Of a stretch of 64,000 nucleotides of DNA, positions 1 to 8,845 are shown piece after piece. Origin of the DNA: Nocardia sp. NBC_00508 (GTDB lineage Bacteria; Actinomycetota; Actinomycetes; Mycobacteriales; Mycobacteriaceae). A program made the position numbers and the translations under genes. The notes beneath the pieces were generated by a model. The model saw only the letters and a program-made list of their open reading frames with translations. It did not search any database and was not told the origin of the DNA. The stretch is from positions 2,294,001 through 2,358,000 of the forward strand of contig NZ_CP107852.1 in NCBI RefSeq assembly GCF_036346875.1, given 5' to 3'. Position 1 is the first letter of the stretch, and the number at the start of each line of letters is the position of its first letter.

Positions 1-6
1 CGCCAG

Positions 7-44
7 CCCCGTGTTCGCGGGGCACGATGTCCGAAACCGGACAC
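7..44 (-). terminator. Hairpin pair downstream of lpdA
   Basis: Two short inverted repeats follow the lpdA stop: CCCCG at 7-11 pairs with CGGGG at 18-22, and TGTCC at 28-32 pairs with GGACA at 39-43. They could terminate the leftward lpdA transcript. There is no clear U-tract, so the call is weak. Confidence 0.3.
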
Positions 45-68
45 GGCACAGCATGCGTCAAGCCGACG

Positions 69-1472
69 TCAATCCAGGTCGTCGTGCCGCATCAGCAGAC
101 GGGCCGCCTCGGTCACCGACCCGGTGAGCGACGGGTAGACGGAGAAGGTCTGGGCCAGGTCGTTCACCGTCAGATTGTTCTGCACCGCAAGGGCGATCGG
201 CAGAATCAGTTCCGAGGCGATCGGCGCCACGACCACGCCGCCGATCACCACACCGGTCGCGGGACGGCAGAAGATCTTGACGAAACCGCGGCGCAGCCCG
301 GACATCTTGGCGCGCGGGTTGGTGTTCAGCGGCAGCATCACGGTGCGCGCGGGTACCTCGCCGTTGTCGATCGCGGTCTGGCTCACCCCGACGGTCGCGA
401 TCTCAGGCCGGGTGAACACCGCGGAGGCAACGGTCTTCAGGCGAATCGGACTGACACCCTCGCCGAGTGCGTGGTACATCGCGATGCGTCCCTGCATCGC
501 GGCCACCGAGGCCAGCGGCAGCAGACCGGTGCAGTCGCCCGCGGCGTAGATGCCCGGCACCGACGTGCGCGAAACCCGATCCACCCGCAGGTAGCCGCCG
601 CGATCGAGTTCGATGCCCACCCGCTCCAGCCCCAGCCCCGCGGTGTTGGGTGTCGAACCGACGGTCATCAGCGCGTGTGAGCCGGACACCGTGCGCCCGT
701 CGGACAACTTGACCACGATGCCTTCGGCGGTGCGCTCCACCGCGTCGGCGCGTGCGTGCTTGACCAGTTCGACGCCGCGTTCGGCGAGCGCGTCCTCCAG
801 CACGAGGGCCGCGTCGGCGTCCTCGCCGGGCAGCACGCGGTCGCGGCTGGAGACCAGCTTCACCCGCACGCCCATTTCGGTGTACGCGGAGACGAACTCG
901 GCACCGGTCACGCCGGAGCCGACCACCACCAAGGTCTCCGGCAGCTCCTCCAGGTCATAGAGCTGACGCCAATTGAGGATGCGCTCACCGTCCGGTTCGG
1001 CGCCGGGCAGCACGCGGGGGCTGGCTCCGGTGGCGATCAGCACCACCTCGGCCTCGACGGTCTGCTGGGCGCCGTCGGCCAGCTTGGCGAGCACCCGGTG
1101 CGCGGCCAGACCGCTGCCGGGATCGATCAACTCGCCGCGTCCGGACAGCACCGTCACCCCGACGGTCTGCAACTTCGAGCGGATATCCGAGGACTGGGCC
1201 AGTGCCAGCGCCTTCACGCGAGCGTTCACCTCAGGCAGCTGGACCTGCGCCTGGTTCGGGTCGAGGGTGATCCCGAGATCGCGGGCGCGGCGCAGGTCGG
1301 TGCGCACTCCGGTCGAGGCGATGAACGTCTTGGAGGGGACGCAGTCCCACAGCACACACGCCCCGCCGATGCCGTCGGAATCGATCAGCGTCACCGACGC
1401 ACCGTGCTGGGCCGCCACCAGGGCCGCCTCGTAGCCGGCCGGTCCGCCACCGATGATCGCGATGCGGGTCAT
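69..1472 (-). CDS. lpdA: NAD(P)H quinone reductase / LpdA-type flavoprotein disulfide reductase
   Basis: This is a 467-aa two-dinucleotide-binding flavoprotein. The FAD-binding GGGPAGYEA motif begins at residue 8, the redox motif C39-VLWD-C44-VPSK follows, and a second NAD(P)-binding motif (VVGSGVTGAEF) and the FAD-contact segment GIYAAGDCTG come later. The C-terminal His-Glu dyad of true dihydrolipoamide dehydrogenases (HPTLSE) is replaced by YPSLTGS. That argues against lipoamide dehydrogenase activity and for a quinone or electron-acceptor reductase like mycobacterial LpdA. I chose the ATG at 1472 because the nucleotide-binding fold starts right there; the frame stays open upstream without homologous-looking sequence. 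It diverges from the gamma-glutamylcyclotransferase-like gene, as lpdA does from Rv3304. Confidence 0.92.
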   Translation of the reverse strand: MTRIAIIGGGPAGYEAALVAAQHGASVTLIDSDGIGGACVLWDCVPSKTFIASTGVRTDLRRARDLGITLDPNQAQVQLPEVNARVKALALAQSSDIRSKLQTVGVTVLSGRGELIDPGSGLAAHRVLAKLADGAQQTVEAEVVLIATGASPRVLPGAEPDGERILNWRQLYDLEELPETLVVVGSGVTGAEFVSAYTEMGVRVKLVSSRDRVLPGEDADAALVLEDALAERGVELVKHARADAVERTAEGIVVKLSDGRTVSGSHALMTVGSTPNTAGLGLERVGIELDRGGYLRVDRVSRTSVPGIYAAGDCTGLLPLASVAAMQGRIAMYHALGEGVSPIRLKTVASAVFTRPEIATVGVSQTAIDNGEVPARTVMLPLNTNPRAKMSGLRRGFVKIFCRPATGVVIGGVVVAPIASELILPIALAVQNNLTVNDLAQTFSVYPSLTGSVTEAARLLMRHDDLD

Positions 1473-1640
1473 TGATACCTCCGCTCGTGCTTCGCACCGG
1501 GATCTCCGGTACGAAGTCAACGTTATCCGGCAACCACCTCGCACTTTCGACCGAGTTACCGCTGCGCGACACTTCCGCGCCGCGCGCCGCGCCGCAGGTG
1601 CGGCAATCAAACGCGGTCCGCGAAGGTTATTGGCTACCCT

Positions 1641-2123
1641 TTGCAGGTGCCGATCTATGCCGCCTACGGGTCCAACATGGACGCAACGCAGATGCTCGAG
1701 CGCTGTCCACACTCCCCCATGTCCGGGACGGGCTGGTTGGAGGGCTGGCGGCTCACCTTCGCCGGGGACGACATCGGCTGGGAAGGGCCTCTCGCGACGG
1801 TCGTCGAGGAACCGGGTTCCCAGGTCTTCGTCGTGCTCTACGACGTATCCCCGGAGGACGAGCTGCGGCTGGACCGCTGGGAAGGTTCGGACTTCGGCAT
1901 CCACAAGAAGATCCGCCTTCGCGTCACCCGCAACGGCGACGGCGACACCGAACCCACCCTCGCCTGGCTCTACGTGCTGGACGCCTATGAAGGCGGCCTG
2001 CCGTCGGCCCGCTACCTCGGCGTGATCGCGGACGCCGCCGAAAAAGCGGGCGCGCCACCGGATTACGTACACGAGCTACGGACCCGAAACAGCCGCAACG
2101 TGGGGCCGGGCAACTTCGGCTGA
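1641..2123 (+). CDS. Gamma-glutamylcyclotransferase-like protein (Rv3304-like)
   Basis: This 160-aa protein has the hallmark YGSNM motif near residue 9 (AAYGSNMD) of the gamma-glutamylcyclotransferase/AIG2 cyclotransferase fold. It also has the strand pattern of that fold (GWRLTFAGDD, VFVVLYDVSPEDELRLDRWEG), which includes the Glu-rich stretch that normally carries the catalytic acid. The substrate is unknown; family members release 5-oxoproline from gamma-glutamyl amines. The TTG at 1641 was taken as start, but a GTG two codons later (1647) is equally possible. It is divergent from lpdA over a 168-bp shared promoter region, the same arrangement as Rv3303c/Rv3304. Confidence 0.8.
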   Translation: MQVPIYAAYGSNMDATQMLERCPHSPMSGTGWLEGWRLTFAGDDIGWEGPLATVVEEPGSQVFVVLYDVSPEDELRLDRWEGSDFGIHKKIRLRVTRNGDGDTEPTLAWLYVLDAYEGGLPSARYLGVIADAAEKAGAPPDYVHELRTRNSRNVGPGNFG

Positions 2124-2162
2124 CCACATGTTCCACGCCGGACACCAGCGGCGTGAACTTCC

Positions 2163-2187
2163 GTGTCGGCCACGCCGTGGCCGACAC
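2163..2187. terminator. Perfect 11-bp stem hairpin between convergent genes
   Basis: GTGTCGGCCAC (2163-2173) and GTGGCCGACAC (2177-2187) form a perfect stem with a 3-nt loop. It lies between the + gene ending at 2123 and the - gene ending at 2272, so it can terminate transcription from both sides. Confidence 0.65.
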
Positions 2188-2216
2188 ACTCCCAGCCCCG
2201 TCGGGTACAAGGCCAT

Positions 2217-2279
2217 CGAACACCCAGCGCCGCAGGCGCTGGAAATCAGATGCAGCCGCAGGCGCTGCAAATCAAACAC
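2217..2279 (-). repeat. Dispersed REP-like intergenic element, copy 1
   Basis: Read on the minus strand this stretch starts GTGTTTGATTTGCAGCG, contains a second TCTGATTT, then GCGCCTGCGGCGC and ends with GTGTTCG. The same order of motifs recurs at 4790-4857 on the + strand. The stop codon of the amidohydrolase gene (TGA at 2272-2274) lies inside the element. Internal GC-rich palindromes suggest a structured RNA or a REP/MITE-like element. Confidence 0.5.
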
Positions 2280-3531
2280 CGAGCACGATATTGCTCAGCA
2301 CTCGAACGCCGACCGCGAGCGCCCGCTCATCGATGTCGAAGGTCGGCTGGTGCAGATCCAGCTGTTCGCCTTCGCCGGGCCACACGCCGAGGCGCGCCAT
2401 CGCGCCCGGCACCTCTTCCAGGTACCAGGAGAAATCCTCGCCGCCGCCGGACTGCAAGGTGTCCGACAGCGTGTCGGGACCGAGCGCACGGATCGCGTCC
2501 TCGAACATGCGGGTGGAGTGCTCCTCGTTGACCACAGGGGGCACGCCACGCCGGTAGTTGAGCTGGTAGCGGACGCCTGTCGGGGCGAGCAGGCCGTCGA
2601 CGATCTCGCGCACCATCGGCTCCAGCAGCGACCAGGTGTCGTGATCGCCGGTGCGGATGGTGCCGGTGAGCATGCCGGTCTGCGGAATGGCGTTCGGCGC
2701 CTTGCCCGCGCTCACCGCGCCCCACACCATCACGGTGCTGGTGCGCGGGTCGATCCGGCGGCTCAGCAGGCCGGGCAGGCCGGTGATCACGGTGCCGATC
2801 GCGTAGACCAGGTCACTGGTCAGGTGTGGGCGTGAGGTGTGGCCGCCCGGCGAGTCGAGCACCAGCTCGATGGTGTCGGCTGCCGAGGTGATCGCGCCCA
2901 CCCGGATGCCGACCCGGCCCACCTCCAAGCGTGGATCGCAGTGCAGCGCGAAGATCCGCTCGACGTCGGCCATCGCTCCCGTGGCGACCACATCGATCGC
3001 GCCGCCGGGCATGACCTCTTCGGCCGGCTGGAAGACCAGCCGCACGCCGACCGGCAGCTCGGGCACCTCGGCCAGGGCCAGCGCCGTGCCGAGCAGGATC
3101 GTGGTGTGCGCGTCGTGGCCGCACGCGTGCGACACTCCCGGCACAGTGGAGGCGAAACTCAGTCCGGTGAACTCCTGCAGGGGCAGCGCGTCGATATCGG
3201 CGCGCAGACCGATCCGTCGGCCCTCCGGCCCGATATCACAGATGAGACCGGTGCCGCCGGGAAGTACCTGGGGGGCCAGACCCGCCTTGGTCAGCCAGGC
3301 CGAGACGAACTCGGTGGTGCCGAACTCGGTGCGGGACAGTTCCGGGTTGGCGTGGATGTGCCGTCGCCACTGGACCAGGTCGACGGTGTGATCGGCCAGC
3401 CACGACTCCACCGCTTTCCGCCCGGATGCCACGGTCTCCGCCGCCGCGGCGCTCCCGAGGCCTTCCGTGACCACGCGAGCGCCCGCTGTCGGACCCGTCG
3501 CCTGCGCCGCCGAACGGCCGGATGTGCTCAC
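2272..3531 (-). CDS. amiA1: M20-family amidohydrolase (AmiA1 position)
   Basis: A 419-aa metal-dependent M20D hydrolase of the HipO/IAA-amino-acid hydrolase type. Visible metal and catalytic motifs are RADIDALP, ACGHDAHTT and FQPAEEVMPGG, followed by the dimerisation domain with GGHTSRPH and a C-terminal GGGEDFSWY metal ligand. Such enzymes cleave N-acyl amino acids or related amides in the cytoplasm. The GTG start at 3531 overlaps the stop of the upstream paralogue by four bases (GTGA), so the two are translationally coupled. About 45 residues precede the catalytic domain, and the true start could be a little further in. Substrate is not predictable. Confidence 0.85.
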   Translation of the reverse strand: MSTSGRSAAQATGPTAGARVVTEGLGSAAAAETVASGRKAVESWLADHTVDLVQWRRHIHANPELSRTEFGTTEFVSAWLTKAGLAPQVLPGGTGLICDIGPEGRRIGLRADIDALPLQEFTGLSFASTVPGVSHACGHDAHTTILLGTALALAEVPELPVGVRLVFQPAEEVMPGGAIDVVATGAMADVERIFALHCDPRLEVGRVGIRVGAITSAADTIELVLDSPGGHTSRPHLTSDLVYAIGTVITGLPGLLSRRIDPRTSTVMVWGAVSAGKAPNAIPQTGMLTGTIRTGDHDTWSLLEPMVREIVDGLLAPTGVRYQLNYRRGVPPVVNEEHSTRMFEDAIRALGPDTLSDTLQSGGGEDFSWYLEEVPGAMARLGVWPGEGEQLDLHQPTFDIDERALAVGVRVLSNIVLGV

Positions 3532-4772
3532 CGAATGTCCTCCTGTCGTTGAACTAGCCGTTGCAACAACCTGTCTCTATGGATGTCATCGCGTGCGACG
3601 GTGATCGCGGTACGCGCGAGCGCGAGCGCGCCGTCGAGGACCGCACGATCCGCCGAGGCGTTGACGCTCGCGGCGGCGAAGCCTGGCTGATGTGTCACCG
3701 CACCACCGGCATCAATGCCGATGACCGGGTGAATGCCCGGAATGACGTTGGTGACGTTGCCCATGTCCGTGCTGCCCAGCGGCCGCTGCGCCTCGAGTTC
3801 CGGAGCGAGCGGCACGCGTCCCAATCCGATGATCTGCTCGCGGTAGGCGAACAATAACTCCGGATCCGGGGTCAACTCGGTGTAGGTCGGCGCGAGCGTC
3901 CGGATTTCGTGGGTGCAGCCGGTCGCGAGGGCACCCGCCTCGAAGCAAGCCGACGCTCGTCGCGTCAGATCGTCGAGGGATGCGGAGTCGACTGCGCGTA
4001 GGTAATACAGCAGTTCCGCACGTCCGGGCACGATGTTGGGAGCTACGCCACCGTCGCCGACTATACCGTGCAGTTGCTGGCCCGGCAGGAGATGTTGTCG
4101 GAGCAACCCCAGGGCAACCTGTGTGACGGTGACCGCGTCGCCCGCGTTGCGGCCCTCCTCCGGGGCCGCGCTGGCGTGCGCCTCGCGCCCGTGGAAGACC
4201 ACCGAGACGTCGGCCAGCGCCAGCGAGCGGGCCCTGACGATGTCCAGCGGACCGGGGTGCACCATCATCGCCATCGCGACGTCGTCGAACACTCCGCGCT
4301 CCAGCATGAGCACCTTGCCGCCGCCGCTTTCCTCGGCCGGCGTGCCGAACACCAGCACAGTGATGCCCAGCGCGTCGGCGACCTCGGCGAGGCCCAGCGC
4401 CGCGCCGACCGAGGAGGCGGCGATGATGTTGTGCCCGCAGGCATGCCCGATCTCGGGCAACGCGTCGTATTCGGCGCACAGGGCCACCGTGAGCGGCCCA
4501 CTGCCGTAGCTGGCACGGAAGGCCGTCGGCAGCTCGGCAACCTCGGTCTCGATCTGGAACCCACGTTCGGCGAGCGGGGCGATGGTCTTGGCGACGCTGC
4601 GGCTCTCCTCGAACGCCAGCTCCGGCTCGGCGTGGATCGCGTGCGAGAGCGCGATCAGCTCGGCGGACGCCGCGTCGATCGCGGCGTCACTGCGATCGGC
4701 CGGGTCGGCGTCCGAGCACACAACGTGGTCGTCACGGTGCGATCGGTCGGGCCCACGGCGCGGTGGTGGCAT
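3528..4772 (-). CDS. amiB1: M20-family amidohydrolase (AmiB1 position)
   Basis: A 414-aa M20D-type amidohydrolase and first gene of a two-gene operon with the preceding paralogue. Motifs are ALCAEYDALPEIGHACGHN, GTPAEESGGGK, GREAHASAAPEEGRNAGDA and, late, GSTDMGNVTNVIPGIHP. The TDMGNVT/HP pattern is typical of the AbgB-like (p-aminobenzoyl-glutamate hydrolase) branch rather than the HipO branch, so the two coupled enzymes probably act on different amides. The first ~18 residues are Arg-rich and unlike the family. A GTG at VVCSDAD is a plausible alternative start. It corresponds by position to Rv3306c. Confidence 0.85.
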   Translation of the reverse strand: MPPPRRGPDRSHRDDHVVCSDADPADRSDAAIDAASAELIALSHAIHAEPELAFEESRSVAKTIAPLAERGFQIETEVAELPTAFRASYGSGPLTVALCAEYDALPEIGHACGHNIIAASSVGAALGLAEVADALGITVLVFGTPAEESGGGKVLMLERGVFDDVAMAMMVHPGPLDIVRARSLALADVSVVFHGREAHASAAPEEGRNAGDAVTVTQVALGLLRQHLLPGQQLHGIVGDGGVAPNIVPGRAELLYYLRAVDSASLDDLTRRASACFEAGALATGCTHEIRTLAPTYTELTPDPELLFAYREQIIGLGRVPLAPELEAQRPLGSTDMGNVTNVIPGIHPVIGIDAGGAVTHQPGFAAASVNASADRAVLDGALALARTAITVARDDIHRDRLLQRLVQRQEDIR

Positions 4773-4789
4773 GCAACACAGTCTCGCAT

Positions 4790-4857
4790 GTGTTTGATTT
4801 GCAGCGACTTCGTCGCGGCTCTGTCTGATTTGCCGCGCCTGCGGCGCGGCGTGTTCG
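4790..4857 (+). repeat. Dispersed REP-like intergenic element, copy 2
   Basis: Starts GTGTTTGATTTGCAGCG, continues with GCGGCTCTGTCTGATTT and GCGCCTGCGGCGC, and ends GTGTTCG, matching copy 1 (2217-2279, opposite strand). It lies just upstream of the amiB1 start, so the pair brackets the amiA1-amiB1 operon in inverted orientation. Confidence 0.5.
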
Positions 4858-4947
4858 CGGCCCCCTGATGGCTCGCGTCCGAGCGACCGCCGCTGGCGAC
4901 TTCGTCGCGGACGCGGCGGCCACTCGGACGCGAGCCGGGCCGCGAAC
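4854..4947. repeat. Long imperfect inverted repeat
   Basis: GTTCGCGGCCCC plus GGCTCGCGTCCGAG (4870-4883) on the left pair with CTCGGACGCGAGCC (4923-4936) plus GGGCCGCGAAC on the right, leaving a loop of about 40 bp. It follows directly on the REP-like element. I see no ORF with family features here, so it may be a structured intergenic element or the remnant of a small mobile element. Confidence 0.5.
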
Positions 4948-4995
4948 GGGAACGCTCGGTCTCGCTGCGCTCGAAAACGGGAGTCGGGCCGAGTG

Positions 4996-5322
4996 GTCGA
5001 GCAGGGCGGTCACACAGGACCTCGACGTTCACCGACCTATGGAGCTGTGAACCGGGTGCCAGCCGCCGCTGACTTGTCGCCGAGGGGGCGGTTGATCGGA
5101 CACGAGCCGGGCCGAGCGCTCGGTCACGCTTTCTCGTAACCGGGGATGGGCCGGTGTCGTCGAGCAGGGCGGTCACCGCGGGACCTCGACGTTCACCGAC
5201 CTATGGAGCTGTGAACCGGGTGCCAGCCGCCGCTGACTTGTCGCCGAGGGGGCGGTTGATCGGATACGAGCCGGGCCGAGCGCTCGGTCGCGCTTTCTCA
5301 TAACCGGGGATGGGCCGGTGTG
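4996..5322. repeat. 164-bp tandem duplication
   Basis: Two head-to-tail copies (4996-5158 and 5159-5322) share the core GACCTCGACGTTCACCGACC and the following segment through CCGGGGATGGGCCGG with only a few substitutions and one small indel. No gene is visible in 4773-5492. The remaining 5323-5492 shows no ORF with family features and no recognisable signal. Confidence 0.8.
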
Positions 5323-5492
5323 GTCGTGTGGCCGTCGCTACACGACCTGGGTGTCCGCTGGCTGTCGGCGGCAGGCGCTCGGCGTATGCGAGACGCTGGT
5401 TGCTTCGGCGCGGACGTCTCCGCAGCCAGGTTGGCCGTGAACGGTGCTCTGGGTGCGCGCGCAGTCCGATGCGGGCGATGGCGGACGCCGGG

Positions 5493-6197
5493 TCAGCTTG
5501 CGCCGAAGGCCAGGTTCTCCGGGGTGGTGGTCACCGCGAGTCCGGCCAGCGCCTTCGCGTGCAGCGCGCGCTTGATCACCGGCAGGTTCGGCTTGCGGTT
5601 GGCCGCCAGGGCGGCTGCTCGCTCGACAGCGGTCGCGAGTAGCGCGGACGCGTCGGCCTTGCCGTCCACGATGCCCGCGGCGATCGCCTCGTCGGCCGGG
5701 TAGCGGTGGCCGGTGGTCATCGCCTGCACGCACACCTGGTTGCTCAGCCGCTCGCTGAGCAGGGCGTTCATGCCGACGGTGAACGGCATGCCCAGGTGCA
5801 CCTCGGGCAGGCTGTAGAAGCCGCGGTCGGCGCGCATCACCCGGAAGTCGTGCGAGGTGGCCAGCATGGCGCCCGCACCGAAGGCGTGACCGTTGATCGC
5901 CGCGACGGTCGGCAGCGGGAAGCCGAGCAGGCGGGTGTAGAGCGAATGCACGCGGTCGAGGTAACCGTGGATCTTGTCCATGTTGCCGAACAGCCAGTCG
6001 GTGTCCAGACCGTTGCTGTAGAACTTCCCTGTCGCGGTGGTGACCAGCGCGGCGGGACCCTCGGAGCTCTCGACCTTGTCCAGCAGCGCGTGGAATTCGT
6101 CGATCCAGTCCGGGTGGAAGCGGTTCTCACTGTCGGTCTGTCCCTCTGCGCCGAGGTAGAGGACGAACACTTCCCCTTCACGTTCCAGATACGGCAT
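5493..6197 (-). CDS. Enoyl-CoA hydratase/isomerase family protein
   Basis: A 234-aa crotonase-fold protein. Crotonase motifs are visible: the first oxyanion-hole strand [13 protein letters not shown], the second oxyanion-hole segment [21 protein letters not shown], and [13 protein letters not shown]. The Glu of PEVHLG occupies the position of a crotonase catalytic acid. The SNGLDTDWL segment resembles delta3,delta2-enoyl-CoA isomerases more than classical hydratases, so isomerase is the better guess. It ends in GAS and is shorter than the usual ~260 aa, lacking part of the C-terminal helix. The ATG at 6197 fits the fold start. In M. tuberculosis no such gene sits between amiB1 and deoD, so it is an insertion relative to that order. 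Confidence 0.85.
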   Translation of the reverse strand: MPYLEREGEVFVLYLGAEGQTDSENRFHPDWIDEFHALLDKVESSEGPAALVTTATGKFYSNGLDTDWLFGNMDKIHGYLDRVHSLYTRLLGFPLPTVAAINGHAFGAGAMLATSHDFRVMRADRGFYSLPEVHLGMPFTVGMNALLSERLSNQVCVQAMTTGHRYPADEAIAAGIVDGKADASALLATAVERAAALAANRKPNLPVIKRALHAKALAGLAVTTTPENLAFGAS

Positions 6198-6311
6198 GCG
6201 TGCAGCGTATCCGGCGGGCACGGAAAGTCCTACTCGCGGGTAGGAGTCGAGCGCCCAGCCCCGCCACGTCAGGCCTCCTGGCCGGGCGATCTTGGCGCTA
6301 GAGTGACGATC

Positions 6312-7091
6312 ATGCTTGCCCAAGAGGCCGCCGAGGCGATCGCCGAACGTACGGGAGTGCCACGCCACCGGGTCGCGGTGGTACTGGGGTCCGGCTGGCA
6401 GGACGCGGCCGCCGAGATCGGGGCGCCACGGGCGTCGGTGCCGATGCCGGAACTGCCCGGTTTCGGGACGCCGAGCGCGCAGGGCCACGTCGGCATGGTC
6501 CACTCGCTCCGGGTGGACGACACCCCCGTGCTGCTGCTGATGGGCCGCCAGCATCTCTACGAGGGCTACCAGCCCGCCGACGTGGTGCATCCGGTGACGG
6601 CGGCCATCGCCGCGGGCGCGGAGATCGTCGTGCTGACCAACGCCGCGGGCGGCATCCGTTCCGGCCTCCGGGTCGGCGAACCGGTCCTGATCAGCGATCA
6701 CCTCAATCTGACCGGCCGCACGCCGCTGACCGGCGCGACCTTCGTCGATCTGGTCGACGCGTGGGATCCCGAATTGCGGACGCTGACCCGAGAAATCGAC
6801 CCGAGCCTGACCGAGGGCGTGTACGCGGGCCTGACCGGTCCGCAGTACGAGACCCCGGCCGAGATCCGGATGCTGCGCACGATCGGCGCGGACCTGGTCG
6901 GCATGTCCACGGTGCTGGAGGCCATCGCCTGCCGCGCGCTCGGCGCCCGAGTACTGGGCATCTCGCTGGTCACCAACCTGGCCGCGGGGGTCACGGGCGC
7001 ACACCTGTCCCATGCCGAGGTGCTCGCCGAAGGGCATGCCGCCGCGCCGCGACTCGGCAAACTACTGCGCGGCGTGCTGGAACGGGTGTAG
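6312..7091 (+). CDS. deoD: Purine nucleoside phosphorylase
   Basis: A 259-aa trimeric-type PNP that reversibly phosphorolyses purine (deoxy)nucleosides to base and (deoxy)ribose-1-phosphate. Family signatures are VVLGSGW (phosphate loop), GRQHLYEGY, the purine-site stretch [28 protein letters not shown], and [31 protein letters not shown] with the catalytic Glu and substrate Met. Length matches the mycobacterial enzyme. The frame is open far upstream, but ATG 6312 precedes the first conserved helix. Its TAG stop abuts the pmmB ATG with zero spacing, so the pentose-phosphate product and the phosphomutase are produced together. Confidence 0.95.
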   Translation: MLAQEAAEAIAERTGVPRHRVAVVLGSGWQDAAAEIGAPRASVPMPELPGFGTPSAQGHVGMVHSLRVDDTPVLLLMGRQHLYEGYQPADVVHPVTAAIAAGAEIVVLTNAAGGIRSGLRVGEPVLISDHLNLTGRTPLTGATFVDLVDAWDPELRTLTREIDPSLTEGVYAGLTGPQYETPAEIRMLRTIGADLVGMSTVLEAIACRALGARVLGISLVTNLAAGVTGAHLSHAEVLAEGHAAAPRLGKLLRGVLERV

Positions 7092-8588
7092 ATGCTGCGC
7101 TTCGGCACGGCCGGCCTGCGCGGGCCGCTGCACGACGGTCCGGACGGCATGAACGTCACCACGGTGACCAGGACGACCGCCGGGATCGTCGACTGGCTGC
7201 GCGGCCGCTGTCTCGGCGGCGGCGCGGTGGTCGTCGGCCGTGACGCCAGGCACGGATCCGCCGAATTCGCCACGGCAACCGCGGAAGTCTTTGCCGCGGC
7301 GGGCTTTCCGGTGACGCTGCTGCCGCGTCCGCTGCCGACGCCGGTGGTCGCGTACGCGGTGCGTGAGCTCGGCGCGGTCGCGGGCGTGCAGGTCACCGCG
7401 TCGCACAATCCGGCCACCGACAACGGTTACAAGGTCTATCTCGACGGCGGTTCGCAGTTGATCGCCCCGGCCGACACCGAAATCGAGCGCTGCATCGAGA
7501 AGGTCATCGAGCCCGTCGATCGTGCCACGGTCACCCTCGCGAACGACGACATGGTGCGGCGCTACCTGCGCCGCGTCACCGAACTGCCCGCCCTGATCGG
7601 CGGCCCCGGCGAGCGGGCGCGCATCCGGATCGCGCTCACCCCGCTGCACGGCGTCGGCGGCGACCTCGCCGTCGAAGCGCTCACCGCGGCGGGCTTCCCC
7701 GACGTCCACATGGTCGACGAACAGTTCGAGCCCGACCCCGACTTCCCCACCGTGGCGTTCCCGAACCCGGAGGAACCCGGCGCGACCGACCTGCTGCACG
7801 CGCTGGCCGCGCGGATCAGCGCCGATGTGGCGATCGCGCTCGACCCGGACGCCGACCGTTGCATGGTAGGCATTCCGCAGTCCGACGGAACCTGGCAGAT
7901 GCTGCGCGGCGACGAGACCGGCGTGTTGCTCGGTGACTGCGTGCTTCGCACCGCCGCCGCCGACGCGCTGGTGGCGACGACGATCGTATCCTCGCGGCTG
8001 CTGTCCAGACTGGCTCCGGCGCGCGGCGGCCGCTACGCGGAGACGCTCACCGGGTTCAAGTGGCTGGCCCGCGCGGGCGACGGCCTGGTGTACGCCTACG
8101 AGGAGGCGATCGGCCACTGCGTCGACCCGGCGACAGTCCGGGACAAGGACGGCATCTCCGCCGCGGTGCTGGTCGCCGACCTGGTCGCCCGGCTGAAGGC
8201 GGTGGGCCGCACGCTGAACGACGAACTCGACGACTACGCGGTCGAATTCGGCCTGCACGCGGGCGATCAGGTGTCGCTGCGACTGGCCTCGGCCGCCGAT
8301 GCCGCGGCGGTGGTCGAGCGCCTGCGGGCGAACCCGCCGGACGAAATCGCCGACGAGCCGGTCGAATACACCGACCAACTCCAGGTGCGCGGCCGGATGC
8401 GGACCGACGCGCTGATCTTCGAGGGCGCGTCGTCCCGCCTGGTGGTGCGTCCTTCCGGCACCGAGCCGAAGCTCAAGTGCTACCTGGAGGTGGTCGAGAC
8501 GGTCGGCTCACGCGCCGACCTTCCGGGCGCGCGAAACGCTGCGCGCGTACGCCTTTCGGCGCTGCGCGACTTCTGTCTGACACTCTGA
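7092..8588 (+). CDS. pmmB: Phosphomannomutase/phosphoglucomutase (phosphopentomutase-like)
   Basis: A 498-aa alpha-D-phosphohexomutase. It has the phosphoserine loop VTASHNPATDNGYKVY, the metal-binding DPDADRCMVG, the sugar-binding segment YAYEEAIGHCVDP and the phosphate-binding RPSGTEPKLKCYLE. It begins at FGTAGLRG, which in many homologues lies 30-40 residues in, so the N-terminal extension is missing. The start abuts the deoD stop. Coupling to PNP suggests interconversion of pentose-1- and pentose-5-phosphates as well as hexose phosphates (inference). Confidence 0.92.
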   Translation: MLRFGTAGLRGPLHDGPDGMNVTTVTRTTAGIVDWLRGRCLGGGAVVVGRDARHGSAEFATATAEVFAAAGFPVTLLPRPLPTPVVAYAVRELGAVAGVQVTASHNPATDNGYKVYLDGGSQLIAPADTEIERCIEKVIEPVDRATVTLANDDMVRRYLRRVTELPALIGGPGERARIRIALTPLHGVGGDLAVEALTAAGFPDVHMVDEQFEPDPDFPTVAFPNPEEPGATDLLHALAARISADVAIALDPDADRCMVGIPQSDGTWQMLRGDETGVLLGDCVLRTAAADALVATTIVSSRLLSRLAPARGGRYAETLTGFKWLARAGDGLVYAYEEAIGHCVDPATVRDKDGISAAVLVADLVARLKAVGRTLNDELDDYAVEFGLHAGDQVSLRLASAADAAAVVERLRANPPDEIADEPVEYTDQLQVRGRMRTDALIFEGASSRLVVRPSGTEPKLKCYLEVVETVGSRADLPGARNAARVRLSALRDFCLTL

Positions 8589-8845
8589 TCGTCCCTGCAT
8601 CATCAGCACGGGCCGCACTGTGATCGCCCGCGTCGCCGAGGCCGGGCCCGCCCGAGCTGAGTACCCGGCCCTGCCGTCGATGTGCTCAGCGGCCGACACA
8701 ACCATGTCGGCGCCGAGCTCGAAGCCATTCGGCCGCAGGGGTGTGGTCGACGACATTGTCGAGTACCACCCGATTCCGCCAGCGCGACAATGCCTTTCGG
8801 GCACGGAGGACGCAACCGCAAGCCCGGCTACGTCCCCGCACCGGG

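Noticed and set aside
4996..5322. CRISPR array
   Set aside because: Only two long head-to-tail copies with no short repeats or spacers; likewise for 11391-11606, where units are contiguous and carry mini-ORFs.
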